Of a stretch of DNA of 64,000 bases, positions 17,583 through 26,538 are shown piece by piece. The stretch is from Flavobacteriales bacterium 33_180_T64 (lineage in GTDB: Bacteria > Bacteroidota > Bacteroidia > Flavobacteriales > Flavobacteriaceae), in contig MAAQ01000013.1 in the NCBI GenBank assembly GCA_002162685.1, positions 462,761-526,760 of the forward strand. The letters run 5' to 3'. Every line of letters begins with the position of its first letter. Positions within the stretch are counted from its first letter, which is position 1. Below the pieces are notes generated by a model that saw only the letters and a list, made by a program, of their open reading frames with translations, was not told the origin of the DNA and searched no databases. Made by a program: the position numbers and the translations under genes.

Positions 17583-18554
17583 ATGAAGAACATATTAAGT
17601 CTATTACTTGTTATAACACTATTTTATTCTTGTGATCATTCAAAAGATCAGAAATACGTGTCAAAATCATCAGGCAACATTAATAACCTTGTCGTTGTTT
17701 CGGATAATCAGTTATGGGAAAACAATGTTGGAGAAGCAATTAGAGATATTCTTGCAGCTCCCGTAGAAGGCTTGTCTAAAGAAGAGCCACAATTTTCTAT
17801 GAATCAAATGCCAACTCAAGTTTTTTCGGGTTTTGCAAAAAAGAATAGAACAGTTTTAAAAATTGAAAAAGGAAAAGAAGCAGGAACAAAAATAGCTATA
17901 GATGCTTTTGCTAAACCACAAACAATGGTCGTGATTTCTGGTCAAACTAATGAGGAAATTATAAATGAGATTAAAAATAATGCACTAAAAATTGTTAATG
18001 CCTTTAAGAAAGAAGAAATAAAAGAAAAGCAACGTCGTATTTCTAAATCATTGTTTAATGATGATCAATTACAAAAAAAATTAGGACTTTCAATGCGTTT
18101 TCCAACGGCTTATAGAGTTGCAAAACATGAAGACGACTTTTTCTGGTTAAGACGAGATATAGCGACAGGTACGGTAGATATTATGTTATATGAAGTGCCT
18201 TTATCTTCAATTCGTGTAGGAGATAGCACAGTTAGTGATATTGTAAGATTAAGAGACTCAGTAGGAAAAATCTATATTGAAGGCCCTGTAGAAGGCTCTT
18301 ATATGGCTACAGAAAATGCATTTTCACCTTTTATTTCTAAAGCTATTATAGATAACAAACCAGCTTTTGAAACCAAAGGACTTTGGGATGTTAAAAATGC
18401 ATTTATGTCTGGACCATTTATAAACTATGCAATTGAAGATAGGGTTAACAAAAGATATATTATAGTAGAAGGTTATGTTTTTGCACCTTCAGTAGCTAAA
18501 CGAGAATATGTCTTTGAGTTAGAATCGATAATAAAATCATTAGCAATAAAATAA
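17583..18554 (+). CDS. DUF4837 lipoprotein
   Basis: The 323-residue protein has a lipoprotein signal ending in LFYSC, with lipidated Cys17. The following sequence NNLVVVSDNQLWENNVGEAIRDIL matches DUF4837, a Bacteroidota-restricted family of unknown function. It is 14 bases after the MltD-like gene, so the two are probably cotranscribed, which hints at a cell-envelope role. A strong bidirectional terminator follows directly at 18562-18587. Confidence 0.82.
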   Translation: MKNILSLLLVITLFYSCDHSKDQKYVSKSSGNINNLVVVSDNQLWENNVGEAIRDILAAPVEGLSKEEPQFSMNQMPTQVFSGFAKKNRTVLKIEKGKEAGTKIAIDAFAKPQTMVVISGQTNEEIINEIKNNALKIVNAFKKEEIKEKQRRISKSLFNDDQLQKKLGLSMRFPTAYRVAKHEDDFFWLRRDIATGTVDIMLYEVPLSSIRVGDSTVSDIVRLRDSVGKIYIEGPVEGSYMATENAFSPFISKAIIDNKPAFETKGLWDVKNAFMSGPFINYAIEDRVNKRYIIVEGYVFAPSVAKREYVFELESIIKSLAIK

Positions 18555-18587
18555 AAAAAAAGCCAACGTTTATCGTTGGCTTTTTTT
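18553..18587. terminator. Bidirectional intrinsic terminator
   Basis: GCCAACG and CGTTGGC form a 7-bp GC-rich stem around the loop TTTAT, with an A run before and a T run after. It serves the DUF4837 message on the plus strand and the tatA message on the minus strand, which converge here. Confidence 0.88.
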
Positions 18588-18603
18588 AGAATATAATTAG
18601 AAA

Positions 18604-18801
18604 CTATTCTTTAGTGTCTTTTTCGTCTTTTGTAGATGCATTTTCATCTTCTTTACTAGCGTCTTTAAACTCTTTAATACCACTACCAAGACCTCTCATA
18701 AGTTCTGGGATTTTCTTTCCCCCAAATAATAGCAATACTACAACTACTATTAAAATAATTTGCCATGCTCCTGGAGCTAAAAAAATGCTTGATGCAATCA
18801 T
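18604..18801 (-). CDS. tatA: Sec-independent protein translocase subunit TatA/E
   Basis: The 65-residue protein has one N-terminal transmembrane helix ([22 protein letters not shown]), the hinge FGGKKIPEL and an amphipathic helix [15 protein letters not shown], followed by a charged tail. This is the normal plan of TatA, which forms the pore for folded, twin-arginine-tagged proteins. tatC is not in the window, so the gene is unlinked from its partner. A -7 element lies at 18821-18828, and the message ends at the terminator at 18553-18587. Confidence 0.92.
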   Translation of the reverse strand: MIASSIFLAPGAWQIILIVVVVLLLFGGKKIPELMRGLGSGIKEFKDASKEDENASTKDEKDTKE

Positions 18802-18820
18802 AATGTATAATTTTGAACTG

Positions 18821-18828
18821 CAAATTTA
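18821..18828 (-). promoter_or_regulatory. Candidate -7 element for tatA
   Basis: It reads TAAATTTG on the minus strand, a full TAnnTTTG match. It ends 19 bases before the tatA ATG. Confidence 0.42.
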
Positions 18829-18901
18829 ATAATTAAACTTCAAATTAAACGTTTAATAACAAACTTTAAGACTGGCATATAAAACTTGGACTTATTTTAT
18901 T

Positions 18902-18909
18902 TAATTTTG
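18902..18909 (+). promoter_or_regulatory. Candidate -7 element for the M23 peptidase gene
   Basis: TAATTTTG matches TAnnTTTG and ends 7 bases before the ATG at 18917. The implied leader is very short. Confidence 0.4.
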
Positions 18910-18916
18910 TAGGACA

Positions 18917-19783
18917 ATGGCAAAAAAAGACAAGGAGAGGAAATTTAAAAAAAAACTACTACACAAGTATCGCTTAGTTGTTCTTAATGAAGATACTTTT
19001 GAAGAGCGTTTTGCAATAAAACTAACACGTTTAAATGTCTTTGTGATTGCTTCTTTAAGTACAATACTCTTAATTGCAGGAACTATTTTTTTAATTGCAT
19101 TTACATCGTTAAAAGAATATATTCCCGGATATTCATCTACCGCTTTAAAAAAGAAAGCAACGGTTTTAAATTACAAAACAGATTCTTTACAAGGTATTAT
19201 TAGTCTTAATGAACAATATTATGCTTCAATAAAAAAAGTTTTAACTGGAGATGTAAGCACTGTTGAGTTTAATAGAGATTCTATTATTGATGCTGCGGGT
19301 ATTAATCCAAGGGATTTAGATTTAAAGCCAACAAAAGAAGACTCACTGCTTAGAGATTTAGTGGACAAAGAGGATAAGTACAATGTATTTGAGTCTACAA
19401 TTTCATCATCTAATTTTGTGTTATTCCCACCAGTTAATGGAACAATTTCTGAAGGATATAATCTTAAAGAAAAACATTTTGCAGTAGATGTTGTCGTAGC
19501 AAAAGACACACCTGTAAAAGCGACTGCTGATGGTACAGTGATTTTTGCTGAATGGACTATTGAAACAGGTTATGTTGTTATTATTGAGCATAGTTACGAA
19601 TTAATATCAGTATATAAACATAATGCCTCAATAACAAAACAACAAGGTGATTTAGTGAAGTCGGGAGAAGTTATAGCCATGGCAGGCAATACAGGAGAAT
19701 TAACCACAGGTCCACATCTACATTTTGAACTTTGGAATAGTGGCTACCCTGTAAACCCAACAAAATTTATAGATTTTAATTAA
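18917..19783 (+). CDS. M23 family (LytM-type) peptidase, membrane-anchored
   Basis: The 288-residue protein has a basic cytoplasmic start, one transmembrane helix at about residues 40-62 and a helical linker. A C-terminal M23 zinc peptidase domain follows at about 170-288. Zinc-site motifs are kept: HFAVDVV (HxxxD) and GPHLHFELW (HxH). M23 enzymes cut peptidoglycan cross-links, or act as scaffolds when degenerate; this one looks active. It overlaps the GH3-like gene by one base (TAATG), so the two are cotranscribed. Homologues in Bacteroidota are regularly placed beside GH3-like genes, though the functional link is unknown. Confidence 0.88.
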   Translation: MAKKDKERKFKKKLLHKYRLVVLNEDTFEERFAIKLTRLNVFVIASLSTILLIAGTIFLIAFTSLKEYIPGYSSTALKKKATVLNYKTDSLQGIISLNEQYYASIKKVLTGDVSTVEFNRDSIIDAAGINPRDLDLKPTKEDSLLRDLVDKEDKYNVFESTISSSNFVLFPPVNGTISEGYNLKEKHFAVDVVVAKDTPVKATADGTVIFAEWTIETGYVVIIEHSYELISVYKHNASITKQQGDLVKSGEVIAMAGNTGELTTGPHLHFELWNSGYPVNPTKFIDFN

Positions 19784-21285
19784 TGCTATCCATAAAACCA
19801 ACGCTCGCAAAGTTATTTGCTAAGAACATTAAAAATACCGTTTTAAAATGGGCAAGTAAACCTATTGAAACCCAAAACAAAGTCTTTCAAAAGTTAATAA
19901 AGGAAGCAAGTAACACCACCTTTGGAAAAGATCATGATTTTAAGTCTATTAAAACACATGCAGATTTTGTAGCACGTGTTCCAATTAGAGATTATGAAGC
20001 ACTAAAACCCTATGTAGATAAGGTTGTGGCAGGAGAGGAAAATATTCTTTGGAAAGGAAAACCTCTATATTTTGCTAAAACATCAGGAACAACATCGGGA
20101 GCTAAATATATTCCGTTAACAAAAGAAAGCATGCCAACCCATGTGGAAGCTGCTAGGAACGCTATCTTAATGTATATTGCTGAAACAGGAAATAGCAAAT
20201 TTGTTGATGGAAAAATGATTTTTTTGCAAGGAAGTCCAGTTTTAGAAGAAAAAAATGGAATTCAATTAGGACGGTTATCAGGAATTGTTGCGCATTTTGT
20301 TCCAAAATACCTTCAGAAAAACCGAATGCCTTCATGGGAGACCAATTGCATTGATGATTGGGAAACTAAAGTAGAGGCTATTGTACAAGAAACCTTACCT
20401 GAAAATATGACTGTGATTTCAGGGATCCCATCATGGGTTCAAATGTATTTTGAGAAAATTCAGAATAAAACAGGACAAAAAGTTGGCGAAGTTTTTAAAG
20501 ATTTTAATCTTTTTATTTTTGGAGGTGTAAATTATGAACCTTATCGAGCAAAGTTTGAAAGCCTTATAGGAAGAAAAGTAGATAGTATCGAATTATATCC
20601 AGCAAGTGAAGGTTTTTTTGCATTTCAAGACAAGCAGAACGAAAAAGGGATGTTACTACAATTAAACTCAGGTATGTTTTATGAGTTTATAGAAGCAGAT
20701 AAATTTTTTGATGAGTCTCCAAAGCGAATTTCTATTGCAGATGTTGCTATTGGTGTAAACTATGTCATGATCATTTCTACAAATGCTGGTCTTTGGGCTT
20801 ATAATGTTGGGGATACAGTTGAATTTACCTCTACAGAGCCCTATAGAGTTATAGTTTCAGGAAGAATTAAGCATTTTATTTCTGCGTTTGGTGAGCATGT
20901 TATTGGTAAAGAGGTTGAGGTAGCGCTTCAAGAAGCTATATCAGAATCTTTAGTAAGTATTTCAGAGTTCACGGTTGCTCCACAGATAAATCCAGTTTCA
21001 GGATTGCCATTTCATGAATGGTTTATTGAGTTTGAAAATGAACCTGATGATGTTTCTGAATTGGCAAAAAAAATTGATACATCATTACAGAAGCAAAATA
21101 GTTATTATTATGATCTTATTATTGGAAATATTCTCCAGTCATTAAAAATAACAACAGTTCAGAAAAATGGATTTCAAGATTATATGAAATCTATCGGTAA
21201 ATTAGGAGGGCAAAATAAAATCCCGAGACTATCAAATGATAGAAAAATAGCAGATGCTCTGTACGCTCAAAAATTAACTAAATAA
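19783..21285 (+). CDS. GH3 auxin-responsive-promoter family protein (ANL-type adenylating enzyme)
   Basis: This 500-residue protein belongs to the GH3 family, whose plant members adenylate an acyl acid and conjugate it to an amino acid. The ATP-binding motif LYFAKTSGTTSGAKYIPLT lies at about residues 89-107. Other hallmarks are SGIPSWVQMYFEKI, YPASEGFFAFQ and VGDTVEFTSTEPYRVIVSGR. The bacterial substrate is unknown. Translation is coupled to the upstream M23 gene by a one-base overlap. It has no signal peptide and should be cytoplasmic. Confidence 0.88.
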   Translation: MLSIKPTLAKLFAKNIKNTVLKWASKPIETQNKVFQKLIKEASNTTFGKDHDFKSIKTHADFVARVPIRDYEALKPYVDKVVAGEENILWKGKPLYFAKTSGTTSGAKYIPLTKESMPTHVEAARNAILMYIAETGNSKFVDGKMIFLQGSPVLEEKNGIQLGRLSGIVAHFVPKYLQKNRMPSWETNCIDDWETKVEAIVQETLPENMTVISGIPSWVQMYFEKIQNKTGQKVGEVFKDFNLFIFGGVNYEPYRAKFESLIGRKVDSIELYPASEGFFAFQDKQNEKGMLLQLNSGMFYEFIEADKFFDESPKRISIADVAIGVNYVMIISTNAGLWAYNVGDTVEFTSTEPYRVIVSGRIKHFISAFGEHVIGKEVEVALQEAISESLVSISEFTVAPQINPVSGLPFHEWFIEFENEPDDVSELAKKIDTSLQKQNSYYYDLIIGNILQSLKITTVQKNGFQDYMKSIGKLGGQNKIPRLSNDRKIADALYAQKLTK

Positions 21286-21288
21286 CAC

Positions 21289-21296
21289 TATATTTG
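21289..21296 (+). promoter_or_regulatory. Candidate -7 element for the DUF6909-type gene
   Basis: TATATTTG matches TAnnTTTG. It lies 11 bases before the ATG at 21308 and 17 before the in-frame ATG at 21314, which makes the second start attractive. Confidence 0.38.
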
Positions 21297-21307
21297 TCCG
21301 CAAATTA

Positions 21308-23005
21308 ATGCTTATGAGTAAAAAGAAACATCACGAAAGAACGAGGGCTCAAGAGAGCTCGAATGCTATAGAAAGAATGTATGTTACGATGAGGCACTTG
21401 TTTAATCGTGGTTTTTATAAACCCATGGGTGTTTCTGGAGAAACACTTCGTGAATCTCTTCTTCTTTTGAGACCTGAAATTTATGGTTCTATAGCCGAAG
21501 AAAAAGCAGAGTTAGAAGGTCTTTTATATGTCATAGACCGACTTCCTGAAGGTATTGAAGAATGTACATTTATTAACCTTACCAGTGATGAAGGTTATGG
21601 TGATTCTCATTTTAAACCTATAATTCCCCCAAAGAGAAGACGTAATTGCTATCGTATTGATGATGAGCAAATGAATATCGAAATTACAAGAGGTCGCTCA
21701 GAAATTTATGACATACTTACTCATCTCACTTTTTTATTTATTGAATCTCATAAAATAAGTAAACGTGTTTTAATTGATGAACAAGGCGCAACAACTCGTG
21801 ATTGGATTAAGCTTGAAAAAGCAGTATTATCTAAAAAGAAATTAACCCAACAAGAGCGAGAAATTGCTATTACGCATACAGCAAATATTTTAGGTAGAAC
21901 TTTTGAAGAACTTACGAGCGCACATTCTGAGTTTTCTACAAAAACTAAACCTGAACGATTACTTCATATTGTTTACTGGCTAGGGAAACTTGCTATAGAA
22001 GAAGTTATAAATAATAATAAACGAACCGTTACTTTTAGCCCTGTGTTAAGAGAGCGTTTAGGGCATCATATTCATGGAGAAATTTGGGCAGACAAGATCA
22101 AGGAGGTCCTACATGAAAACAATCTTTTACATCGCCCAATACATGTGATAAGTGCAAATATGCACAGTGTGATGAATTCTATTTTTGCTCCAGTTGCTTT
22201 AAAATCATTAACATCTAAAAAAGATATTTTTGAAGTTTACGAAGCGATAAGTCAAAAAGAAAATGAAGCGTTACGCAATAAAATAAAAAAAGAAGCGTTG
22301 CAAAGTGGAATGATTTACATAAAGGACACTTCTGGAACCAATATAGATGTTCAAATTTTTGACACCGAAAAAATTGATTTTTCTAAAACAGATATTCAAA
22401 TAGGAGAGACATTAGACGGTAAAGAAAAGCCAGTAATATTTGTAATGGATTATGCTTTTGGAGAGCAAGCTTATGAAACTATAGATGAACTTTTAAAACC
22501 AATAAAAGTAGGTGGAGAAAAAGTTCATTTAAATGTAGAATCTGTATCAATTATGGGTAAAGCAGGAATTCTTGAAGGCGGAAAAGGAGATATTATGATT
22601 CCTTCTGCGCATATTTTTGAAGGTACTGCAGATAATTATCCTTTTAAGAATGAATTATGTAAAGCAGATTTAGAAGGTCAAGGTGTAGAGGTATATGAAG
22701 GATCGATGATTACGGTTTTAGGGACATCTCTACAAAATAAAGAAATCTTGAAGTTCTTTTATAATTCAACATGGAATGTAATTGGGCTAGAAATGGAAGG
22801 AGCTCATTACCAAAAAGCAATTCAAGCAGCGTCAAAAGTAAGAGGAAGTATTAATCCAGACGTAAAAGTAAGATATGCTTATTACGCTAGTGATAACCCG
22901 TTAGAGACAGGAAGCACATTAGCTTCTGGAGGATTAGGGACCTCAGGAGTTAAACCAACCTATTTGATAACTCGAAAGATATTACAACAAATATTTAATT
23001 TATAA
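21308..23005 (+). CDS. DUF6909-type protein with nucleoside-phosphorylase-like C-terminal domain
   Basis: This is a 565-residue cytoplasmic protein; the start may also be the ATG at 21314 (MSKKKHHERTRAQ). I associate it with DUF6909, a Bacteroidota family without known function. The C-terminal half (about residues 370-565) carries two stretches that look like the nucleoside phosphorylase / nucleosidase fold. GKAGILEGGKGDIMIPSAHI at about 417 resembles the phosphate-site and GD(I/V)xxP segment. GLEMEGAHYQKA at about 494 resembles the MEGA motif that binds ribose hydroxyls in MTA/SAH nucleosidases and AMP nucleosidase. The N-terminal half is alpha-helical and not recognised. The domain reading is inference. 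Confidence 0.65.
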   Translation: MLMSKKKHHERTRAQESSNAIERMYVTMRHLFNRGFYKPMGVSGETLRESLLLLRPEIYGSIAEEKAELEGLLYVIDRLPEGIEECTFINLTSDEGYGDSHFKPIIPPKRRRNCYRIDDEQMNIEITRGRSEIYDILTHLTFLFIESHKISKRVLIDEQGATTRDWIKLEKAVLSKKKLTQQEREIAITHTANILGRTFEELTSAHSEFSTKTKPERLLHIVYWLGKLAIEEVINNNKRTVTFSPVLRERLGHHIHGEIWADKIKEVLHENNLLHRPIHVISANMHSVMNSIFAPVALKSLTSKKDIFEVYEAISQKENEALRNKIKKEALQSGMIYIKDTSGTNIDVQIFDTEKIDFSKTDIQIGETLDGKEKPVIFVMDYAFGEQAYETIDELLKPIKVGGEKVHLNVESVSIMGKAGILEGGKGDIMIPSAHIFEGTADNYPFKNELCKADLEGQGVEVYEGSMITVLGTSLQNKEILKFFYNSTWNVIGLEMEGAHYQKAIQAASKVRGSINPDVKVRYAYYASDNPLETGSTLASGGLGTSGVKPTYLITRKILQQIFNL

Positions 23006-23013
23006 TTTAAAAG

Positions 23014-24069
23014 ATGAGTAAAAATTTACAAGACAATAATTCTTCAGAAGAAGTAGATTTAGGACAATTATTTAAAGCAATTGGGAATATCTTTGATCGT
23101 TTTATAGGTTTTATTAGCCTTGTTTTTAAATCTATTTTTTCTTATATAATTTTTCTTTTAAAACCACTAGTTAAAAACATTAAGATCATAAGCATCTTGT
23201 TAGTTGTCTCATCATTAATTGGTTATGGGTTAGAGAAAATGAAGGAAGATACTTATAGTTCCCAAATGATTGTAAGACCTTATTTTGACTCAAAATATCA
23301 ATTAGTAACAAATATTAATTATTATAACGCTTTAATTCAAGAAAAAGACTATGATCAATTAAAGGGAATATTTAACTTGAGTTATGAAAATGCAAAGGAA
23401 ATATTAAATTTCGAAATTAATCCAGGACCCGAAACGGAAAACGATAAACTTATTCAGTATGAAAGATTTATTCAGAGCATTGATAGTACTCGTGCTATTG
23501 ATATTAGATATAATGATTTCATAGATAACCGAAGCATATATAATGGCGATAAATTTGAAATTGAAGTAATATCTACTAAAAAAGATATTTTTAGGTCTTT
23601 AGAAAATGGGCTTAACTCAACGTTTACAAATACATATTCTGTTAAGAAAATGCAAAAAAGAGATTCTTTAATCTCAATTGAAAAATCTCGAGTTATTAGT
23701 GCTTTGAAAGAGGTAGATTCTTTAAAGAAAGTCTATATCGAGGTTATGAAAGAAGAGTCTCGATCTAATGAGTCTTCATCAGTGTTGACAAAAGAAGGGT
23801 TGTCATTAATTAAAGAAAAAACAAATACTAGAGAATATGAGCTGTTAGAGAAACAAATTAAATTACGACAAGAATTAAGTGCATTAGAATCTAAAAAAGT
23901 TGAAGAAGATGTGTTTTTTGATACGATATCAAGCTTTCAAGATGTTGGGACAAAACACAAAAACATACTAGATAGATATGCGCTAGTTTTTCCAATACTT
24001 ATATTCTTATTTATGATTTTAGGTTATTTTGGCATAAAGTTATTTAAATTTATAAAAGAGTATGAATAG
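23014..24069 (+). CDS. Wzz-like polysaccharide chain-length regulator
   Basis: The 351-residue protein has two transmembrane helices, at about residues 53-72 and 320-340, enclosing a large periplasmic domain with a coiled-coil stretch at about 205-300. This is the plan of Wzz / polysaccharide co-polymerase proteins, which set O-antigen or capsule chain length. There is no C-terminal tyrosine kinase and no obvious proline-rich motif. It is the first gene of the polysaccharide locus and overlaps rmlB by 8 bases. The 8-base gap to the preceding DUF6909-type gene could allow read-through from it. Sequence similarity to named Wzz proteins is weak by eye; topology and context carry the call. Confidence 0.7.
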   Translation: MSKNLQDNNSSEEVDLGQLFKAIGNIFDRFIGFISLVFKSIFSYIIFLLKPLVKNIKIISILLVVSSLIGYGLEKMKEDTYSSQMIVRPYFDSKYQLVTNINYYNALIQEKDYDQLKGIFNLSYENAKEILNFEINPGPETENDKLIQYERFIQSIDSTRAIDIRYNDFIDNRSIYNGDKFEIEVISTKKDIFRSLENGLNSTFTNTYSVKKMQKRDSLISIEKSRVISALKEVDSLKKVYIEVMKEESRSNESSSVLTKEGLSLIKEKTNTREYELLEKQIKLRQELSALESKKVEEDVFFDTISSFQDVGTKHKNILDRYALVFPILIFLFMILGYFGIKLFKFIKEYE

Positions 24070-25114
24070 AAATATTCTAATTACTGGAGGTGCAGGTTTT
24101 ATAGGCTCTCATGTTGTTCGTTTATTTGTTGAAAAATATTCAGAATACCGTATTTATAATCTAGACGCATTAACTTATGCTGGGAATCTTGAAAATCTTT
24201 CAGATTTAGAATCTTCGTCTAATTATACATTTATAAAAGGTGATATTACAGACGAGAATTTTATTAACGCTCTTTTTTTAAAATATAGATTTGATAGTGT
24301 TATTCATTTGGCAGCCGAATCTCATGTAGATAGATCTATTAAAGACCCTTTAGCATTTGTTAAAACAAATGTTATTGGAACAATGATTTTATTAAATGCT
24401 TTTAAAAATTGCTGGAATACTAATTTTAATGATAAACTGTTTTATCACATAAGCACTGATGAGGTTTATGGGACATTAGGAGAAATAGGCTTGTTTACCG
24501 AACAGACATCATATGACCCTAACTCACCATATTCAGCATCAAAAGCGAGTTCTGATCATTTTGTAAGAGCGTATGGAGAAACCTATAACCTTCCCTATGT
24601 GATTACAAATTGCTCAAATAATTATGGCCAAAATCAATTTCCTGAAAAACTAATTCCTTTATTTATAAATAATATTATTAATGACAAACCATTGCCAGTT
24701 TATGGCGATGGGAATTATACCAGAGATTGGTTATATGTTAAAGATCACGCCATAGCTATAGATTTAGTTTTTCATAAGGGCAAGCAGGGAAATACGTATA
24801 ATATAGGAGGCTTCAATGAATGGAAAAACATTGATCTAGTAAAACTTTTGTGCGAGCAAATGGATACTAAGTTAAATAATGAAAAAGGGACTTCGGAAAA
24901 ACTAATAACCTATGTTAAAGATCGCCCAGGGCATGATCTTAGATATGCAATTGATGCTTCAAAAATTAATCAAGAATTGGGTTGGAAGCCTTCTGTTACT
25001 TTTGAACAAGGCTTAAAAAGAACAATAGATTGGTACTTAGATAATGAAAGATGGTTAAGTGGTGTAACCAGCGGCGAATACCAATCATACTATCAAAAAC
25101 AGTACAATCATTAG
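24062..25114 (+). CDS. rmlB: dTDP-glucose 4,6-dehydratase
   Basis: This short-chain dehydrogenase-type enzyme makes dTDP-4-keto-6-deoxyglucose, the second step to dTDP-L-rhamnose. The 350-residue length is typical. The NAD-binding motif TGGAGFIGSHV lies at residues 8-18. The run LAAESHVDRSI, the STDEVYG motif and the catalytic YSASK (Tyr and Lys) are all present, as is NNYGQNQFPEKLIP. It overlaps the Wzz-like gene by 8 bases and is followed by rmlA, rmlC and rmlD in the same direction, making a complete pathway. Confidence 0.96.
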   Translation: MNRNILITGGAGFIGSHVVRLFVEKYSEYRIYNLDALTYAGNLENLSDLESSSNYTFIKGDITDENFINALFLKYRFDSVIHLAAESHVDRSIKDPLAFVKTNVIGTMILLNAFKNCWNTNFNDKLFYHISTDEVYGTLGEIGLFTEQTSYDPNSPYSASKASSDHFVRAYGETYNLPYVITNCSNNYGQNQFPEKLIPLFINNIINDKPLPVYGDGNYTRDWLYVKDHAIAIDLVFHKGKQGNTYNIGGFNEWKNIDLVKLLCEQMDTKLNNEKGTSEKLITYVKDRPGHDLRYAIDASKINQELGWKPSVTFEQGLKRTIDWYLDNERWLSGVTSGEYQSYYQKQYNH

Positions 25115-25126
25115 TTTAATTAAAAT

Positions 25127-25984
25127 ATGAAAGGAATAATACTTGCAGGAGGTTCGGGCACAAGGTTACATCCCTTAACAAAAGTGCTTAGTAAACAATT
25201 AATGCCTATCTATGATAAACCAATGATTTATTATCCGCTCACGACTTTGATGTCTGCGGGTATTAGAGAAATTTTAATTATTTCGACATCAAAAGACACA
25301 CCTATATTTAAAGAATTGCTTGGTGATGGTGGAGATTATGGTTGTGTTTTTAAGTATGAAGTTCAAGAACAGCCAAATGGTTTAGCTGAAGCATTTATTA
25401 TAGGAGAATCATTTATAGGAAAAGATAAAGTAGCATTAATTCTTGGCGATAATATATTTTACGGATCTGGTTTAGAAGATAAGCTTCGAGCAGCTAATAA
25501 AGTCGATGGTAGTCTTATTTTTGCTTACCACGTTCAAGACCCAAAACGATACGGTGTTGTCGAATTTGATACGAATAACAAAGCTCTTTCAATAGAAGAA
25601 AAACCGAATACTCCAAAATCAAATTATGCAGTACCAGGAATTTATTTCTATGATAACTCTGTCATTGAGATTGCAAAAAACATTACACCAAGCCATAGAG
25701 GTGAATTGGAAATTACCGATGTTAATAAAATGTATTTGCAACATGGTAATTTAAATGTTCAAATTTTAGATAAAGGAACAGCTTGGTTAGATACAGGAAC
25801 ATTTGCCTCTTTAATGCAAGCCTCACAATTTGTTCAAGTTATTGAAGAACGCCAAGGGTTGAAAATTGGCTGTATAGAAGAAACTGCTTATAAAATGAAT
25901 TTTATAGATAAAGAACAATTACATAAGTTAGCAGAGCCATTATTAAAAAGTGGTTATGGCAAATACCTTCAGCAATTAAAGTAG
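25127..25984 (+). CDS. rmlA: Glucose-1-phosphate thymidylyltransferase
   Basis: This enzyme couples dTTP and glucose-1-phosphate to dTDP-glucose, the entry step of dTDP-rhamnose synthesis. The nucleotide-binding start [17 protein letters not shown] is at residues 2-18. [26 protein letters not shown] and the late GTAWLDTGT are classic for RmlA. The 285-residue length matches the short RmlA class. It is 12 bases after rmlB and 2 bases before rmlC. RmlA is typically feedback-inhibited by dTDP-rhamnose. Confidence 0.96.
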   Translation: MKGIILAGGSGTRLHPLTKVLSKQLMPIYDKPMIYYPLTTLMSAGIREILIISTSKDTPIFKELLGDGGDYGCVFKYEVQEQPNGLAEAFIIGESFIGKDKVALILGDNIFYGSGLEDKLRAANKVDGSLIFAYHVQDPKRYGVVEFDTNNKALSIEEKPNTPKSNYAVPGIYFYDNSVIEIAKNITPSHRGELEITDVNKMYLQHGNLNVQILDKGTAWLDTGTFASLMQASQFVQVIEERQGLKIGCIEETAYKMNFIDKEQLHKLAEPLLKSGYGKYLQQLK

Positions 25985-25986
25985 TT

Positions 25987-26538
25987 ATGGGAATTAAAGA
26001 AACTAATTTAAAAGATTGTTATGTGATCTCCCCCCATGTTTTTAAAGACGAACGGGGATATTTTTTTGAAAGTTTTAATAAAAAGACATTTGAAAAACTT
26101 ACTGGATTATCTATAGATTTTGTTCAAGACAATCAATCTCAATCATCTAAAGGTGTTTTACGAGGGCTACACTTTCAAACAGGCTCTTTTGCACAAGCTA
26201 AGCTTGTAAGGGTAATAGAAGGGAGTGTTTTAGATGTCTGTGTAGATTTAAGACCTAAATCTTCTTCTTTTGGGAACTCTTTTTCAATCGTTTTAGATGC
26301 TGTAGATAAAAAACAATTATTTGTTCCACGAGGGTTTGCTCATGGGTTTTTAGTTTTGGAAGAAGACACAATTTTTTCATATAAATGCGATAATTATTAT
26401 AATAAAGAAGCCGAAGGAGGCCTCATATTTAATGATAAAGATTTAAATATTAATTGGGGTTTTCCTGAAATTAATAAGGAGTTATCTTCAAAAGACAAAG
26501 AATTACCAACACTTTCAGAGTATTTGAATGAAAATTAG
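25987..26538 (+). CDS. rmlC: dTDP-4-dehydrorhamnose 3,5-epimerase
   Basis: This cupin-fold epimerase acts on dTDP-4-keto-6-deoxyglucose. The 183-residue protein shows the RmlC signatures FKDERGYFFESFN, FVQDNQSQSSKGVLRGLHFQ with the catalytic His, VRVIEGSVLDVCVDLR, and VPRGFAHGFLVLEEDT. It overlaps rmlD by 11 bases, showing tight coupling of the last two steps. Confidence 0.96.
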   Translation: MGIKETNLKDCYVISPHVFKDERGYFFESFNKKTFEKLTGLSIDFVQDNQSQSSKGVLRGLHFQTGSFAQAKLVRVIEGSVLDVCVDLRPKSSSFGNSFSIVLDAVDKKQLFVPRGFAHGFLVLEEDTIFSYKCDNYYNKEAEGGLIFNDKDLNINWGFPEINKELSSKDKELPTLSEYLNEN

